Positions 1-7,574 are shown, numbered from the stretch's first letter. The stretch: DNA of 40,170 nt from Planctomycetota bacterium (GCA_029259695.1 JAJDEQ010000232.1:1-40170), one strand, 5' to 3'. Notes: generated from the letters alone by a model not told the origin. Numbers and translations are program-made.

Positions 1-675
1 CATGCGCAGCGGATCGGTGGGTGCCGGTGGGGGAGCCCCGCGCGGTGGCTTGTAGACCTCGTCGGGCACGAGCGCGGACACGTGCTGCGCAGCGTGCTTG
101 ACACCATCGGGGTCGATCACCGACTCGACGCTGCCCAGGCGAATCTCGCTGAGCCGCGGGATCAAGGCATCCAGCACGAGCGCATCCAGGAGCAGGCGGG
201 TGATGCGTGCCTGCTCCTCGAGCTGCTCGATGTCCACGTCGAAGTTCTCGGGCTCGTCGCTGTAGACGATGACCTGGCCCGTCTTGTCGTCGCGGAACCA
301 GGCCTGCTCGCCATCGGAGCCCACGGTCTGGCGGGAGTCGGTGAGCGACTCGACCCGCTGGGTGCGGATGCGCTCGGGCGAGCGCGTGTACCAGCGTTCG
401 ACCTCAGCCGTGACGTTGCCGTCTTCCCCACGCACGGTGACGAAGAAACGGCCGTGGAAGGACGAGGTGGCCGGGCGGGGTCGGCCGGCGAGCTGAAACC
501 GCGCGGCGCCGGCGAGCAGGTCTCTCGCCGTGCTGTCATCCTGTGCCCTCGATGAAGCGCCGGGGCCCACGGGTGCAACCTGTCCGAGGGGCGGGGGCAC
601 CGGCGTCCGACCGATCACGCCGCACAGCATGCAGAAGGACGAGAAGAACAGGAGCAGGGCGGTCGGCGTGGGCAT
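1..675 (-). CDS. Secreted protein of unknown function (C-terminus cut by window edge)
   Basis: An open frame of 225 codons runs without a stop from an ATG at 675 to the left edge, so the C-terminus is missing. The N-terminus is a likely signal peptide: about 20 mostly hydrophobic residues (TALLLFFSSF, then MLCGVIG) before a Pro/Gly/Ser-rich linker. No good lipobox is visible. From about residue 68 the mature part (FHGRFFVTVRGEDGN, then alternating strands and a Trp-Tyr pair) reads like a beta-rich domain of the general LolA/LppX kind, but this resemblance is weak. Acidic and Leu-rich helices follow (EQLEEQARITRLLLDALVLDAL). It diverges from the gene at 733, with 57 nt between them. The function is not recognised. 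Coding sense is supported by the balanced composition compared with the Ser/Arg-rich alternative frames. Confidence 0.7.
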   Translation of the reverse strand, partial: MPTPTALLLFFSSFCMLCGVIGRTPVPPPLGQVAPVGPGASSRAQDDSTARDLLAGAARFQLAGRPRPATSSFHGRFFVTVRGEDGNVTAEVERWYTRSPERIRTQRVESLTDSRQTVGSDGEQAWFRDDKTGQVIVYSDEPENFDVDIEQLEEQARITRLLLDALVLDALIPRLSEIRLGSVESVIDPDGVKHAAQHVSALVPDEVYKPPRGAPPPAPTDPLRM

Positions 676-685
676 GTTGTCGTTT

Positions 686-691
686 TAGAAT
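686..691 (+). promoter_or_regulatory. Candidate -10 element TAGAAT for the gene at 733
   Basis: TAGAAT followed by C lies 41 nt before the TTG start at 733, inside the 57-nt divergent spacer. It belongs to a set of TANNATC heptamers found before genes in this window. No matching -35 is obvious. Confidence 0.35.
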
Positions 692-732
692 CGTCCGCTC
701 GGTGAGGCAACTGACAGGACGGCGAGGAACCC

Positions 733-2418
733 TTGACGCGATGTGCCGGCTGGATCGTCCTGTTGGCAGCCTGCCTGCCATTCGCCCACGTGCGCCTGTA
801 TCCGCACGTGCACGACGATCACGATTTCCGCGGCCCTGGCAGTCTGGTCGCGGATGCCCGGGCAGGGGCGGATCTTCTGTGGCGGGCTGATGTCTTCGGG
901 ACCGTCGACCAACCGCACGGTCACTCCGGCTTTTGGCGGCCACTGCTGCTGCTCTCGTTCCGTGGCGAGCACTGGTTGACCGGCGGACGTGCCGTCCCGT
1001 TCGCCTGGCTGGGCCACGTGCTGACGCTGCTCGCCCACGCGCTGGCCTCCTGGGCCCTCTGGCGTTTCGTGCTGCGCCTCGGCCTGTCGCCGCCCGCGGC
1101 TCTCGCCACCGCCCTGCTCTTCGCGGTGCACCCGGTGCACGCCGAACCGGTGGCCTGGCTCTCGGGGCGGACCGACATCGTGCCGGCGGGCCTCGTCTGG
1201 TTGGGCTGCGTCCTGCTCCTCAGGCCGGAACGCGGGACCGCCTGCACCCTGACCGCCCTCGGGACGTTCGTCGCCGCGCTGCTGTTCAAGGAGACCGCCG
1301 TGCTGCTGATCGCACTGGCCGTTCCGCTGCTGCGACTGTCCGGCCGTTCATGGCGCGCCGCCGCCGGCGTGCCCGTGCTCGCGACGGGTCTCGTGCTGGT
1401 CCTGCGCGCCGCCTTGTTCTCGGGCGGACTCGCGGAAGACGCCTACGTGGGCCCGCCCGACGGAGCGACCCGCTGGTTCACGTGGTTGTCGATCCTGCCG
1501 GATCTGATCCGCCTCGCGCTGTGGCCCGGCGCACCCACGCCGATCCACCCCGTGACCGCCGCCACCCACGCCGCGGCCCCGGGTGTCGTCGCCGGGTTGA
1601 TGACGCTGGCGCTGCTCGCCGCGATCACGTTCACCGGCTGGCGCAGCAAGCGCATCGCGCTGTTCTACGGCGCCGGGCTACTCCTGGGCACACTGCTGGT
1701 GCTCGCCCCGTGGGTGCGATTCCCGCTCGGCTACCCGGAAGTGGCCGCGCCCCTCTACGAACGGCACCTGTACGCCGCAGCCATGGGCCCGGCGCTGCTC
1801 CTCGGCGCAGCCTGGGGCGCACTGCTGCAGCGGGTCGGTGAGCGATCCGTGCGCGGTCGCCTGCTGGTCGTGGCGCTCGGGCTGGGTGCGGTCTGGCTGG
1901 GACGGCAGGCCCATCAGCGCACCACCGTCTGGGCATCCGACGAAGCCTTCGCCCGGGCCGCGCTCCGGCAGGCTCCGCGCTCGGCGCACTTCTGGAACCA
2001 CCTCGGCCTCTCGCTCAGTCTCTACACCGCGGACCCCGCCAGTCGCCGCGAAGAGGCGCTGACCGCCTTCGACCACGCGCTGAGCTTCGACCCGCAACAT
2101 CTCCAGGCCGGGGTGAATCGGTTCCTGCACCTGCTCGGCGCGGAACGCCATGCGGAGGCGACCCAGACGGCCGAGGTGCTCGTGGCCCTGCACCCGGACG
2201 AACCCCTGGTGCTCTACAACGTGGGGCTCTGGCACCTGTCCGCGAATCGCGTGCAGGAAGCGGGCAGCCTGCTCGAGCGCGCCCTCGCCAGCGGCAGGCC
2301 GGTCCCGGCGGGCACGCGGGAGGCCTGGGAGCTGTGTGTCCGGCTCGCAGCGGAGGAGGTGCTCGGCGCGCCCCAGATCGAGTCGCCCGAGACCGCGCCG
2401 GGGAAAGCCGGCGGCTGA
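733..2418 (+). CDS. TMTC/PMT-like polytopic membrane glycosyltransferase with C-terminal TPRs
   Basis: This 561-residue protein has about ten hydrophobic segments over residues 1-400 and a soluble C-terminal third. HPVHAEPVAWLSGRTDIV (from residue 133) matches the signature of TMTC-type proteins, which are GT-C fold O-mannosyltransferase relatives that use lipid-linked sugars outside the membrane. The C-terminal region (about 420-540) has TPR-like helical pairs, for example SAHFWNHLGLSLSLY and a later EPLVLYNVGLWHLS. The start is a TTG with GGCGAGGA about 4 nt upstream. An in-frame stop at 712 leaves no other good start. The first loop carries HVHDDHD, compatible with acidic GT-C catalytic residues. 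The substrate is unknown. Bacterial genes of this type are often annotated only as TPR proteins. Confidence 0.75.
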   Translation: MTRCAGWIVLLAACLPFAHVRLYPHVHDDHDFRGPGSLVADARAGADLLWRADVFGTVDQPHGHSGFWRPLLLLSFRGEHWLTGGRAVPFAWLGHVLTLLAHALASWALWRFVLRLGLSPPAALATALLFAVHPVHAEPVAWLSGRTDIVPAGLVWLGCVLLLRPERGTACTLTALGTFVAALLFKETAVLLIALAVPLLRLSGRSWRAAAGVPVLATGLVLVLRAALFSGGLAEDAYVGPPDGATRWFTWLSILPDLIRLALWPGAPTPIHPVTAATHAAAPGVVAGLMTLALLAAITFTGWRSKRIALFYGAGLLLGTLLVLAPWVRFPLGYPEVAAPLYERHLYAAAMGPALLLGAAWGALLQRVGERSVRGRLLVVALGLGAVWLGRQAHQRTTVWASDEAFARAALRQAPRSAHFWNHLGLSLSLYTADPASRREEALTAFDHALSFDPQHLQAGVNRFLHLLGAERHAEATQTAEVLVALHPDEPLVLYNVGLWHLSANRVQEAGSLLERALASGRPVPAGTREAWELCVRLAAEEVLGAPQIESPETAPGKAGG

Positions 2419-2471
2419 GCCCCGACCTGGGCCGGCGTCACGCCGGTGCTCCCCGTGGCAAGCGAGGAGCT

Positions 2472-2558
2472 TGGTGCCGAAGGGGGGACTTGAACCCCCA
2501 CTGGGATAATCCCAACTAGACCCTGAATCTAGCGCGTCTGCCATTCCGCCACTTCGGC
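2472..2558 (-). tRNA. tRNA-Leu (anticodon CAG), CCA encoded
   Basis: On the minus strand the acceptor GCCGAAG pairs with CTTCGGC, followed by discriminator A and encoded CCA. The anticodon stem CTAGA/TCTAG encloses loop TTCAGGG, giving anticodon CAG. The T-arm loop is TTCAAGT. A long variable arm and 87-nt length fit a class II leucine tRNA. It converges on the gene ending at 2418. Confidence 0.95.
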
Positions 2559-2574
2559 ACGCGGAAGGGCGCCG

Positions 2575-2580
2575 ATTGTA
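2575..2580 (-). promoter_or_regulatory. Candidate -10 element TACAAT for tRNA-Leu(CAG)
   Basis: On the minus strand TACAATC ends 16 nt before the mature tRNA 5' end, a normal distance for a short 5' leader later removed by RNase P. It belongs to the TANNATC set. Confidence 0.4.
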
Positions 2581-2652
2581 GGGCCCGCCACGGCCGACGC
2601 AAGCCAGGGGAGCCCGCTGTCGGCGAGCGCGGCGATTGCCCACAATCAGGGC

Positions 2653-3120
2653 ATGGCAGCCAAACCCACCGGCAATCAGCGGACCGTCTGCGTGAACCGA
2701 CGCGCGCGCCACGACTACGAGGTGCAAGACCGGGTCGAAGCGGGCCTGTCGCTGCTCGGTGCGGAGGTGAAGGCCCTGCGCGAGGGCAAGGCCAGCCTGG
2801 TCGATGCCTTCGTCACCGTGCGTGGGGGACAGGCCCGGCTCCACGCCTTCGAGGTCGGCCCGTACACCCACGACCACAGCGGCCAGGCCGATCCGCGGCG
2901 CACCCGACGCCTGCTCCTGAACGCCTACGAGATCAAGCGGCTCGACGCCAAGGTGCGCGAGAAGGGCCTCACGCTGATTCCCTTGTCGGTCTACTTCAAG
3001 GGACCGTGGGCCAAGGTCGAGGTGGCCCTCGCGCGCGGAAAGCGCCAGTACGACAAGCGCCAGAGCATCAAGCGGCGCGAAGCACAGCGGGACATCGATC
3101 GCGCCACGCGCCGCCGCTGA
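2653..3120 (+). CDS. smpB: SsrA-binding protein SmpB
   Basis: This 155-residue protein is SmpB, the tmRNA partner that brings alanylated tmRNA to stalled ribosomes. Hallmarks are visible in order: NRRARHDYEV near the N-terminus, GLSLLGAEVKALREGKASLVDAF, HDHSGQADPRRTRRLLL, GLTLIPLSVYFKGPWAKVEV and a basic C-terminal tail with YDKRQSIKRREAQRDIDRA, which folds in the decoding centre. The length is typical. It sits 36 nt upstream of ssrA on the same strand, so both halves of trans-translation are adjacent. The ATG has no well-spaced Shine-Dalgarno. A CACAATC element at 2641-2647 is so close that the mRNA might be leaderless. Confidence 0.97.
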   Translation: MAAKPTGNQRTVCVNRRARHDYEVQDRVEAGLSLLGAEVKALREGKASLVDAFVTVRGGQARLHAFEVGPYTHDHSGQADPRRTRRLLLNAYEIKRLDAKVREKGLTLIPLSVYFKGPWAKVEVALARGKRQYDKRQSIKRREAQRDIDRATRRR

Positions 3121-3135
3121 CGGCTCACACCCCCG

Positions 3136-3144
3136 TGCTACGAT
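3136..3144 (+). promoter_or_regulatory. Extended -10 (TGC-TACGAT) for ssrA
   Basis: TGCTACGAT followed by C lies 12 nt before the mature tmRNA 5' end. The TGN extension immediately before TACGAT supports an extended -10 promoter. It lies in the smpB-ssrA spacer, so ssrA can be transcribed separately from smpB. Confidence 0.45.
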
Positions 3145-3156
3145 CTAGGCTTCCCC

Positions 3157-3509
3157 GGGGGCGACCTGGTTTCGACCGAGTGGCTGTCTTCCGCGGGTGG
3201 CGTGCCGAGGTTTCCAGGCCCCTCGTAAAGCACCTGGAAAACAATAGTTGCCAACAACAACTATCTCCTGGCTGCCTGAGACGGTAGCCCGTCTGCCCGG
3301 TCCTAGCCTGCGGGGTCGGGCAGACGTCACTTGCAGGCTGGCCGAATGCCCCTCTGTTCGGGGGGCACCGGTGAGATCAATCGAACTGGCCAAGCGGTGA
3401 TCCTGTCGGTCGGAGCACCACGCGGCGAGAACCAATAGACCGACTACGCACGTAGAGGCCTGAGGAAGGGCGCTTTGGGACGCGGGTTCGATTCCCGCCG
3501 CCTCCACCA
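3157..3509 (+). ncRNA. ssrA: Transfer-messenger RNA (tmRNA, ssrA), one-piece
   Basis: The 5' end GGGGGCGACCTGGTTTCGA is the classic tmRNA start. The 3' end GGTTCGATTCCCGCCGCCTCCACCA-like T-arm and acceptor closes the tRNA-like domain. GGGGGCG pairs with CGCCTCC with one G-T wobble, followed by A and an encoded CCA. The 353-nt length and unbroken order indicate the standard one-piece form. A short tag reading frame (3250-3279) follows the AATAGTT resume region. Several C/G-rich segments downstream can form the usual pseudoknots. smpB lies immediately upstream. Confidence 0.97.
3250..3279 (+). other. tmRNA proteolysis-tag reading frame
   Basis: Nine codons and TGA encode ANNNYLLAA, starting at resume codon GCC after AATAGTT. 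The shape matches known tags (Ala start, Asn-rich middle, aromatic, hydrophobic-Ala-Ala end). It ends in LLAA rather than the common ALAA. It is a little shorter than the 10-residue E. coli tag. Confidence 0.85.
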
Positions 3510-3657
3510 ATCCACCCGTGAGCACGGGCCCGACCCACGGGCTGCTCGCTCCGGGGCGCGCCCGGTCGGTATCATGCCGCGCCCCCTGACCGGACCCGCA
3601 GCTTGGCGCGGGACGGCGCCTGCCCCCAACTCGTCTCCCTGGAGGAGAGAGCCGCCC

Positions 3658-4497
3658 ATGAGCCGTTTCGCGGTGCTCGTCGTTCTTGCCGGCCTCACGG
3701 CGTGCTCATCGCCGAGCGAACAGCGGCGGGACGTGCTCGCGATCGACGCGGCCTGGCGTTCCGGCAGCATGCCGCCGCAATCGAACGAGGTCATGCTCGA
3801 GGCCCTCCAGGCACTCGGCGCCCAGAGGGATGCCGACCTGGCCAGTGCGGGCACGCTGGCTCGCATCGTGCTCCAGAGCCCCTCCGATCTGGCGCGAGCC
3901 GATGCGCTGCGCTCGCTCTGGCAGCATGCCTCCCGCTTCACCCGCGAAGACTGGCGCGTCGACGAACTCGACAGTGCGGCCTTCAACGAGCGCGCCCGCC
4001 GCCTCGAGGAACTGCTCGACGGCGATGCCCCGGGGCCCGATGAAGAACTCGTCGAGATGGCCCACTGGCTCGGCAACTTCCGCTTCCCGCCCCGTCGCAT
4101 GGGCGAGGCGCTGTCCCTCGCGGAAGCCGTTGCCAGCCAGGCGGCCACGCGCACCGACGAAGCCGGTGCCGCCTTCGCCGAGCACGCCGAGGGGGCCATG
4201 CAGCACGCGGCGGTCCTGGTCACCCTGCACGCCTCGGGCGACAAGGCGCCGGTCGTGCGGGCGGAGGCCGCCATCGCGGCCCGCTACCTGCCACCGGAGC
4301 GCGCGCTCCTGCTCGTGGCCGGCATGTTGCGTCGGGAGTCCGACGCGCAGGTGGTGTTCGACGCTCTCGACTCGGTCGAGGCGCTCGCTCCGGAGCTGCC
4401 CCCGGAAGCCGTCCGCGGCGTGCTCGAGCCGCTCCTGGACACCTCCGACGTCGCGGTGCGCCAACGCATCGAAGACCTTCTCGCGCGGCTTGGCTAG
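3658..4497 (+). CDS. Helical-repeat lipoprotein of unknown function
   Basis: The protein has 279 residues and starts at an ATG with a good GGAGGAGA site 10 nt upstream. The signal ends in a clear lipobox, LTAC (residues 13-16), so it should be lipid-anchored. The mature part is almost all helical and rich in Ala, Leu, Glu and Arg. Near its end it resembles HEAT-type repeats (APVVRAEAAIAARYLPPERAL, VFDALDSVEALAPELPPEAVRGVLEPLLD, DVAVRQRIEDLLARLG). Four nucleotides separate it from the DUF366 gene, which overlaps the flippase gene, so the three should form one operon. A TATCAT sequence at 3570-3575 could be the -10. The function is not recognised; a scaffold or adaptor role is only a guess from the fold. 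Confidence 0.75.
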   Translation: MSRFAVLVVLAGLTACSSPSEQRRDVLAIDAAWRSGSMPPQSNEVMLEALQALGAQRDADLASAGTLARIVLQSPSDLARADALRSLWQHASRFTREDWRVDELDSAAFNERARRLEELLDGDAPGPDEELVEMAHWLGNFRFPPRRMGEALSLAEAVASQAATRTDEAGAAFAEHAEGAMQHAAVLVTLHASGDKAPVVRAEAAIAARYLPPERALLLVAGMLRRESDAQVVFDALDSVEALAPELPPEAVRGVLEPLLDTSDVAVRQRIEDLLARLG

Positions 4498-4501
4498 CAG
4501 C

Positions 4502-5056
4502 ATGAAGGTTGCCGTCATCGACGAACTCCTGACCTACGACGGGCTGCAACTCTCGACGGCCTTCGTGGACCAGCACGCACCGCAGACCCGCGACACGGTG
4601 ATCCTGTTCGAGGGCCCGGCCGACGTCCCGCTCGAGCACATGGTGGATCTCGACGATGTCGCCGCCGGCGAGGGCATCTACAGTCCACTCATGGCCCACC
4701 TCGTCATCGAGCATGCAGACATCGCCCTGCGCGAAGCCGTGTGCCGCCAGCGCCTGCTGATGCGACTGGCGGCGAGCTGGCTCTCGTCCCGCTCCGGCAC
4801 CGCGGTCCAGGTTCGCGGGGACGACCTGTGGGTGGGGGAGGGCAAGCTGAGCGTCTCGATCGCCACCACCAGCCCGCGCTCGTGCCTGGTCCACGCCGGC
4901 ATCAACGTGGAGACCGAGGGCACGCCGGTCCGGACTGCGGGGCTGCGCGAACTCCGCATCCCCACCTGGGAGTTCCTGCGCAACGTGAGCCGCGCATACG
5001 TTGATGAAGTCGCGTCGATCGCACACGCCGTCGCGAAGGTGAGGCCGGTCACGTGA
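4502..5056 (+). CDS. DUF366 family protein
   Basis: This 184-residue protein matches the DUF366 pattern known from archaea and scattered bacteria: an N-terminal VIDELLTYDGLQL, then GPADVPLEHMVDLDDV, then the helix MAHLVIEHADIALREAVCRQ and a C-terminal strand-rich half (DDLWVGEGKLSVSIAT, HAGINVETEGTPV). The conserved acidic and His residues (EHMVDLDD, EH) suggest a metal or nucleotide site, but no biochemical function is assigned to the family. No signal or membrane segment is visible, so it is cytoplasmic. It starts 4 nt after the lipoprotein stop and overlaps the next gene by 4 nt (GTGA), which implies coupled translation with a lipid-flippase-like protein. Confidence 0.8.
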   Translation: MKVAVIDELLTYDGLQLSTAFVDQHAPQTRDTVILFEGPADVPLEHMVDLDDVAAGEGIYSPLMAHLVIEHADIALREAVCRQRLLMRLAASWLSSRSGTAVQVRGDDLWVGEGKLSVSIATTSPRSCLVHAGINVETEGTPVRTAGLRELRIPTWEFLRNVSRAYVDEVASIAHAVAKVRPVT

Positions 5057-6135
5057 ACCGCAAGACCCTGATCAACCTGGTCAAGCTGCTCTTCGCGGCC
5101 GGACTCGTCTGGTACATCATCCACAAGACGGGTTGGGAGACGATCAAGACCAACCTGGCGCACATGGACCTGAGCGACTGGGCCATGGCCTTCGGGGTGA
5201 TGGTCATCGCGTACCTGGTCTCGATGGTGCGCTGGCGCATGCTCATGCGCTCGGTCGGCATCGACGCCTCGTTCTGGGACACCCTGCGCCTCGGGTTCAT
5301 CGGCGCGTTCTTCAACAACGTCGTCCCGGGTCTCACCGGCGGTGATCTGATCAAGGCCTTCTACATCGCCCGCGAACACCCGGGCAAACGCGCCGACGCC
5401 GTCCTCACCGTGGTCGTCGACCGCATCGTCGGCATCGTCGCGCTGGCGCTGATCGCCGCGGTGATCATCCCCTTCGACTTCTCGCGGTACCGCGAGGCCG
5501 CGGTGGGAATCTACGGGTTCCTGGCGGCCGCCGGCCTGGGCGCCACGGTGGCGCTCTCACGCCGCATCAAGGCCCGGCTCAAGAGCGTGCTGGGGCTGTC
5601 CGCTGACGGCCGTAGCGAGGGCCGCATCGGGCGCGCGTTGACGAAGATCGACGCCGCCGTCTCGATCTACCGCCACCGCCTCGGCGTCCTGTTCACCGCG
5701 TTGTTCCTGGGCGTCGCGGTCCACCTGCTGATCATCCTGAGCATTTCGATCCTGGCCAGCGCGATCGCGAAGGGCAACATCGCCTCGATCCCGCCCGGCA
5801 CGGGCGACCCGGCCGTGATCGCCAGCTACGAGCACTTCGGCGGCATGGGCCTGTCGGTGCACTGCTCGACGGTGCCGATCATCATGATCATCTCGGCCCT
5901 GCCGATCGCACCCGCCGGATGGGGCGTGGGGGAGTTCGCCTTCCGGTACTTCTACGAGGCCGCCGGAGCACCGGGCGACCTGGCGGTGGCCCTGTCCTTC
6001 GCCTATCGACTCACGGCCACCTTGCTGTCCCTCACCGGCGCGCTGTTCCTGCTGATGGACCGCAAGCGGGTCCTGGAAGCGCGCCACGGTGCGGACGGCG
6101 ACGATCCACCCGAAGCGGCACCGCCCATCAGTTGA
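5053..6135 (+). CDS. Flippase-like / LPG-synthase-TM family membrane protein
   Basis: The 360-residue polytopic protein has about eight membrane segments and belongs to the family containing the membrane half of lysylphosphatidylglycerol synthase and AglD-type proteins. Typical features are NLVKLLFAAGLVWYI at the N-terminus, the GFIGAFFNNVVPGLTGGDLIKAF segment, which holds the family's conserved FFNN-P-GGD residues, VVDRIVGIVALALIA, and a C-terminal PIAPAGWGVGEFAF motif. There is no soluble aminoacyl-transferase domain, so MprF activity is unlikely. Lipid or lipid-linked-sugar movement is the usual family suggestion. The GTG start overlaps the upstream stop as GTGA, and no separate ribosome-binding site is needed. 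The C-terminus is short and acidic/Pro-rich. Confidence 0.85.
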   Translation: MNRKTLINLVKLLFAAGLVWYIIHKTGWETIKTNLAHMDLSDWAMAFGVMVIAYLVSMVRWRMLMRSVGIDASFWDTLRLGFIGAFFNNVVPGLTGGDLIKAFYIAREHPGKRADAVLTVVVDRIVGIVALALIAAVIIPFDFSRYREAAVGIYGFLAAAGLGATVALSRRIKARLKSVLGLSADGRSEGRIGRALTKIDAAVSIYRHRLGVLFTALFLGVAVHLLIILSISILASAIAKGNIASIPPGTGDPAVIASYEHFGGMGLSVHCSTVPIIMIISALPIAPAGWGVGEFAFRYFYEAAGAPGDLAVALSFAYRLTATLLSLTGALFLLMDRKRVLEARHGADGDDPPEAAPPIS

Positions 6136-6243
6136 CGCGGCCCGCGTCGCGCGAGCCAACTCGGGACCTTGGCCGGGCCCGCAAGCGCTGCTTCCGGGCG
6201 CCAGGCGTAACACCGGATGCCCCCGAGCGACGGAGTTCCCGGC

Positions 6244-6270
6244 AGGAGGCGAAAATCCTCCTCGATTTCG
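6244..6270 (+). promoter_or_regulatory. Two alternative hairpins between the flippase gene and recA
   Basis: AGGAGG (6244-6249) can pair with CCTCCT (6257-6262). Alternatively CGAAAATC (6250-6257) can pair with GATTTCG (6264-6270) with one bulge. The two share bases and cannot form together. No T-run follows, so this is a weak terminator at best. Confidence 0.35.
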
Positions 6271-6280
6271 GCGTGGCGCA

Positions 6281-6301
6281 TGTTAAGTAGGTGTTAGGTA
6301 C
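6281..6301 (+). promoter_or_regulatory. Direct repeat GTTA-N7-GTTA upstream of recA (candidate LexA-type operator)
   Basis: TGTTAAGTA (6281-6289) and TGTTAGGTA (6292-6300) repeat with an 11-bp period, about one helical turn, 65 nt before the recA start. The layout resembles the direct-repeat LexA box of alphaproteobacteria (GTTC-N7-GTTC). Which protein binds here is inference. Confidence 0.35.
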
Positions 6302-6365
6302 GGCGATCGGCCGTCGGACGCACGGGGCCCGCGCGGGCGCATCGGCACTGGAGAGGGACGTTCAC

Positions 6366-7574
6366 ATGGCGTTTTCGAGCAAGGCCAGCAACAAGAACAC
6401 CACGCCCAAGGGCCTGGGTGGCGGTGAGCAGTCGGACATCGACCTGGCCCTGGCCCAGATCGAAAAGCAGTTCGGCAAGGGCGCCGTCATGCGCCTCGGC
6501 GATCACCAGGAACACAAGATCGCCGGCATCTCCACCGGTTCACTGGGCCTCGATGCGGCCCTGGGCGGGTCCGGCGTTCCCGAGGGACGCATCTGCGAAG
6601 TCTTCGGCCCGGAGTCCTCCGGCAAGACCACGCTCACGCTCCACATCATCGCCAACGCCCAGAAGAACGGGGGCACGTGCGCTTTCGTCGACGCGGAGCA
6701 CGCCCTCGATCCGTCCTACGCCCGCAAGCTCGGCGTGAACACCGACGATCTGATCCTGTCCCAACCCGACTCCGGAGAGCAGGCGCTCGAGATCACCGAG
6801 ATGCTCGTACGCTCGAATGCCTTCTCGGTCCTCGTGATCGACTCGGTCGCGGCCCTCGTGCCACGGGCCGAACTCGAAGGCGAGATGGGGGACCAGCAGG
6901 TCGGTCTGCAGGCGCGCCTGATGTCCAAGGCGATGCGCAAACTCACCGGCGCCGTCTCGAAGAGCAATACCTGCATCATCTTCATCAACCAGATCCGCGA
7001 GAAGGTCGGGGTGTTCTTCGGCAGCCCGGAGACGACCACGGGTGGACGCGCGCTCAAGTTCTACTCGTCCGTACGTCTCGACATCCGGCGCATCGGTTCG
7101 ATCAAGAACGGTGAAGAGATCGTCGGCAACCGCGCCCGGGTCACGGTGGTGAAGAACAAGATCGCACCGCCCTTCCGCAAGGCTGAGTTCGACATCATGT
7201 TCAACCGCGGCATTTCCATCGAGGGCGAGTTGCTCGACCTCGCCCTCGACCAGGGTGTGTTGAGCAAGTCCGGGACGTGGATCTCCTACGGGAAGGAACG
7301 GCTGGGCCAGGGGCGCGAAAAAGCGCGCGACTTCCTCGTCGAAAACGGCGATATTCGGGACCAGATCGAGGCAACGGTGCGCGAGGCCCTCATGCCCGTG
7401 CCCGAACCGCCACGGTCGAACAAGCCGTCATCCGGTGCCCCGTCCAGCACGGAGGAGCAGACGGTTTCGCGCGCCTCCACGGCCAGCACGGGCCCTGCCC
7501 CGAACGGTCGCGCGGGTCGCACCAGCGGTGGGAGGATCACCGCGGCGAAGCCGGCCGACCGCGCGAAGAGCTGA
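6366..7574 (+). CDS. recA: Recombinase RecA
   Basis: RecA forms ATP-dependent filaments on single-stranded DNA for homologous recombination and SOS signalling. The 402 residues carry Walker A GPESSGKTT (81-89), the LVIDSVAALVP Walker B region, the DNA-binding loop around EGEMGDQQVGLQARLMSKA, NQIREKVGVFFGSPETTTGG, and the C-terminal domain around SGTWISYGKERLGQGREKA. The ATG at 6366 has GAGAGGG about 8 nt upstream; earlier in-frame starts would add an Arg/Ala-rich segment unlike RecA. It exceeds the usual 340-355 residues because of a roughly 22-residue polar N-terminal extension and a roughly 50-residue Ser/Thr/Pro/Gly-rich, basic C-terminal tail instead of the usual acidic one. Confidence 0.98.
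   Translation: MAFSSKASNKNTTPKGLGGGEQSDIDLALAQIEKQFGKGAVMRLGDHQEHKIAGISTGSLGLDAALGGSGVPEGRICEVFGPESSGKTTLTLHIIANAQKNGGTCAFVDAEHALDPSYARKLGVNTDDLILSQPDSGEQALEITEMLVRSNAFSVLVIDSVAALVPRAELEGEMGDQQVGLQARLMSKAMRKLTGAVSKSNTCIIFINQIREKVGVFFGSPETTTGGRALKFYSSVRLDIRRIGSIKNGEEIVGNRARVTVVKNKIAPPFRKAEFDIMFNRGISIEGELLDLALDQGVLSKSGTWISYGKERLGQGREKARDFLVENGDIRDQIEATVREALMPVPEPPRSNKPSSGAPSSTEEQTVSRASTASTGPAPNGRAGRTSGGRITAAKPADRAKS

Noticed and set aside
1678..2877. Minus-strand frame of 399 codons spanning the TMTC-like gene, the tRNA and smpB
   Set aside because: It crosses a tRNA gene and two well-supported genes and has shadow-frame composition.
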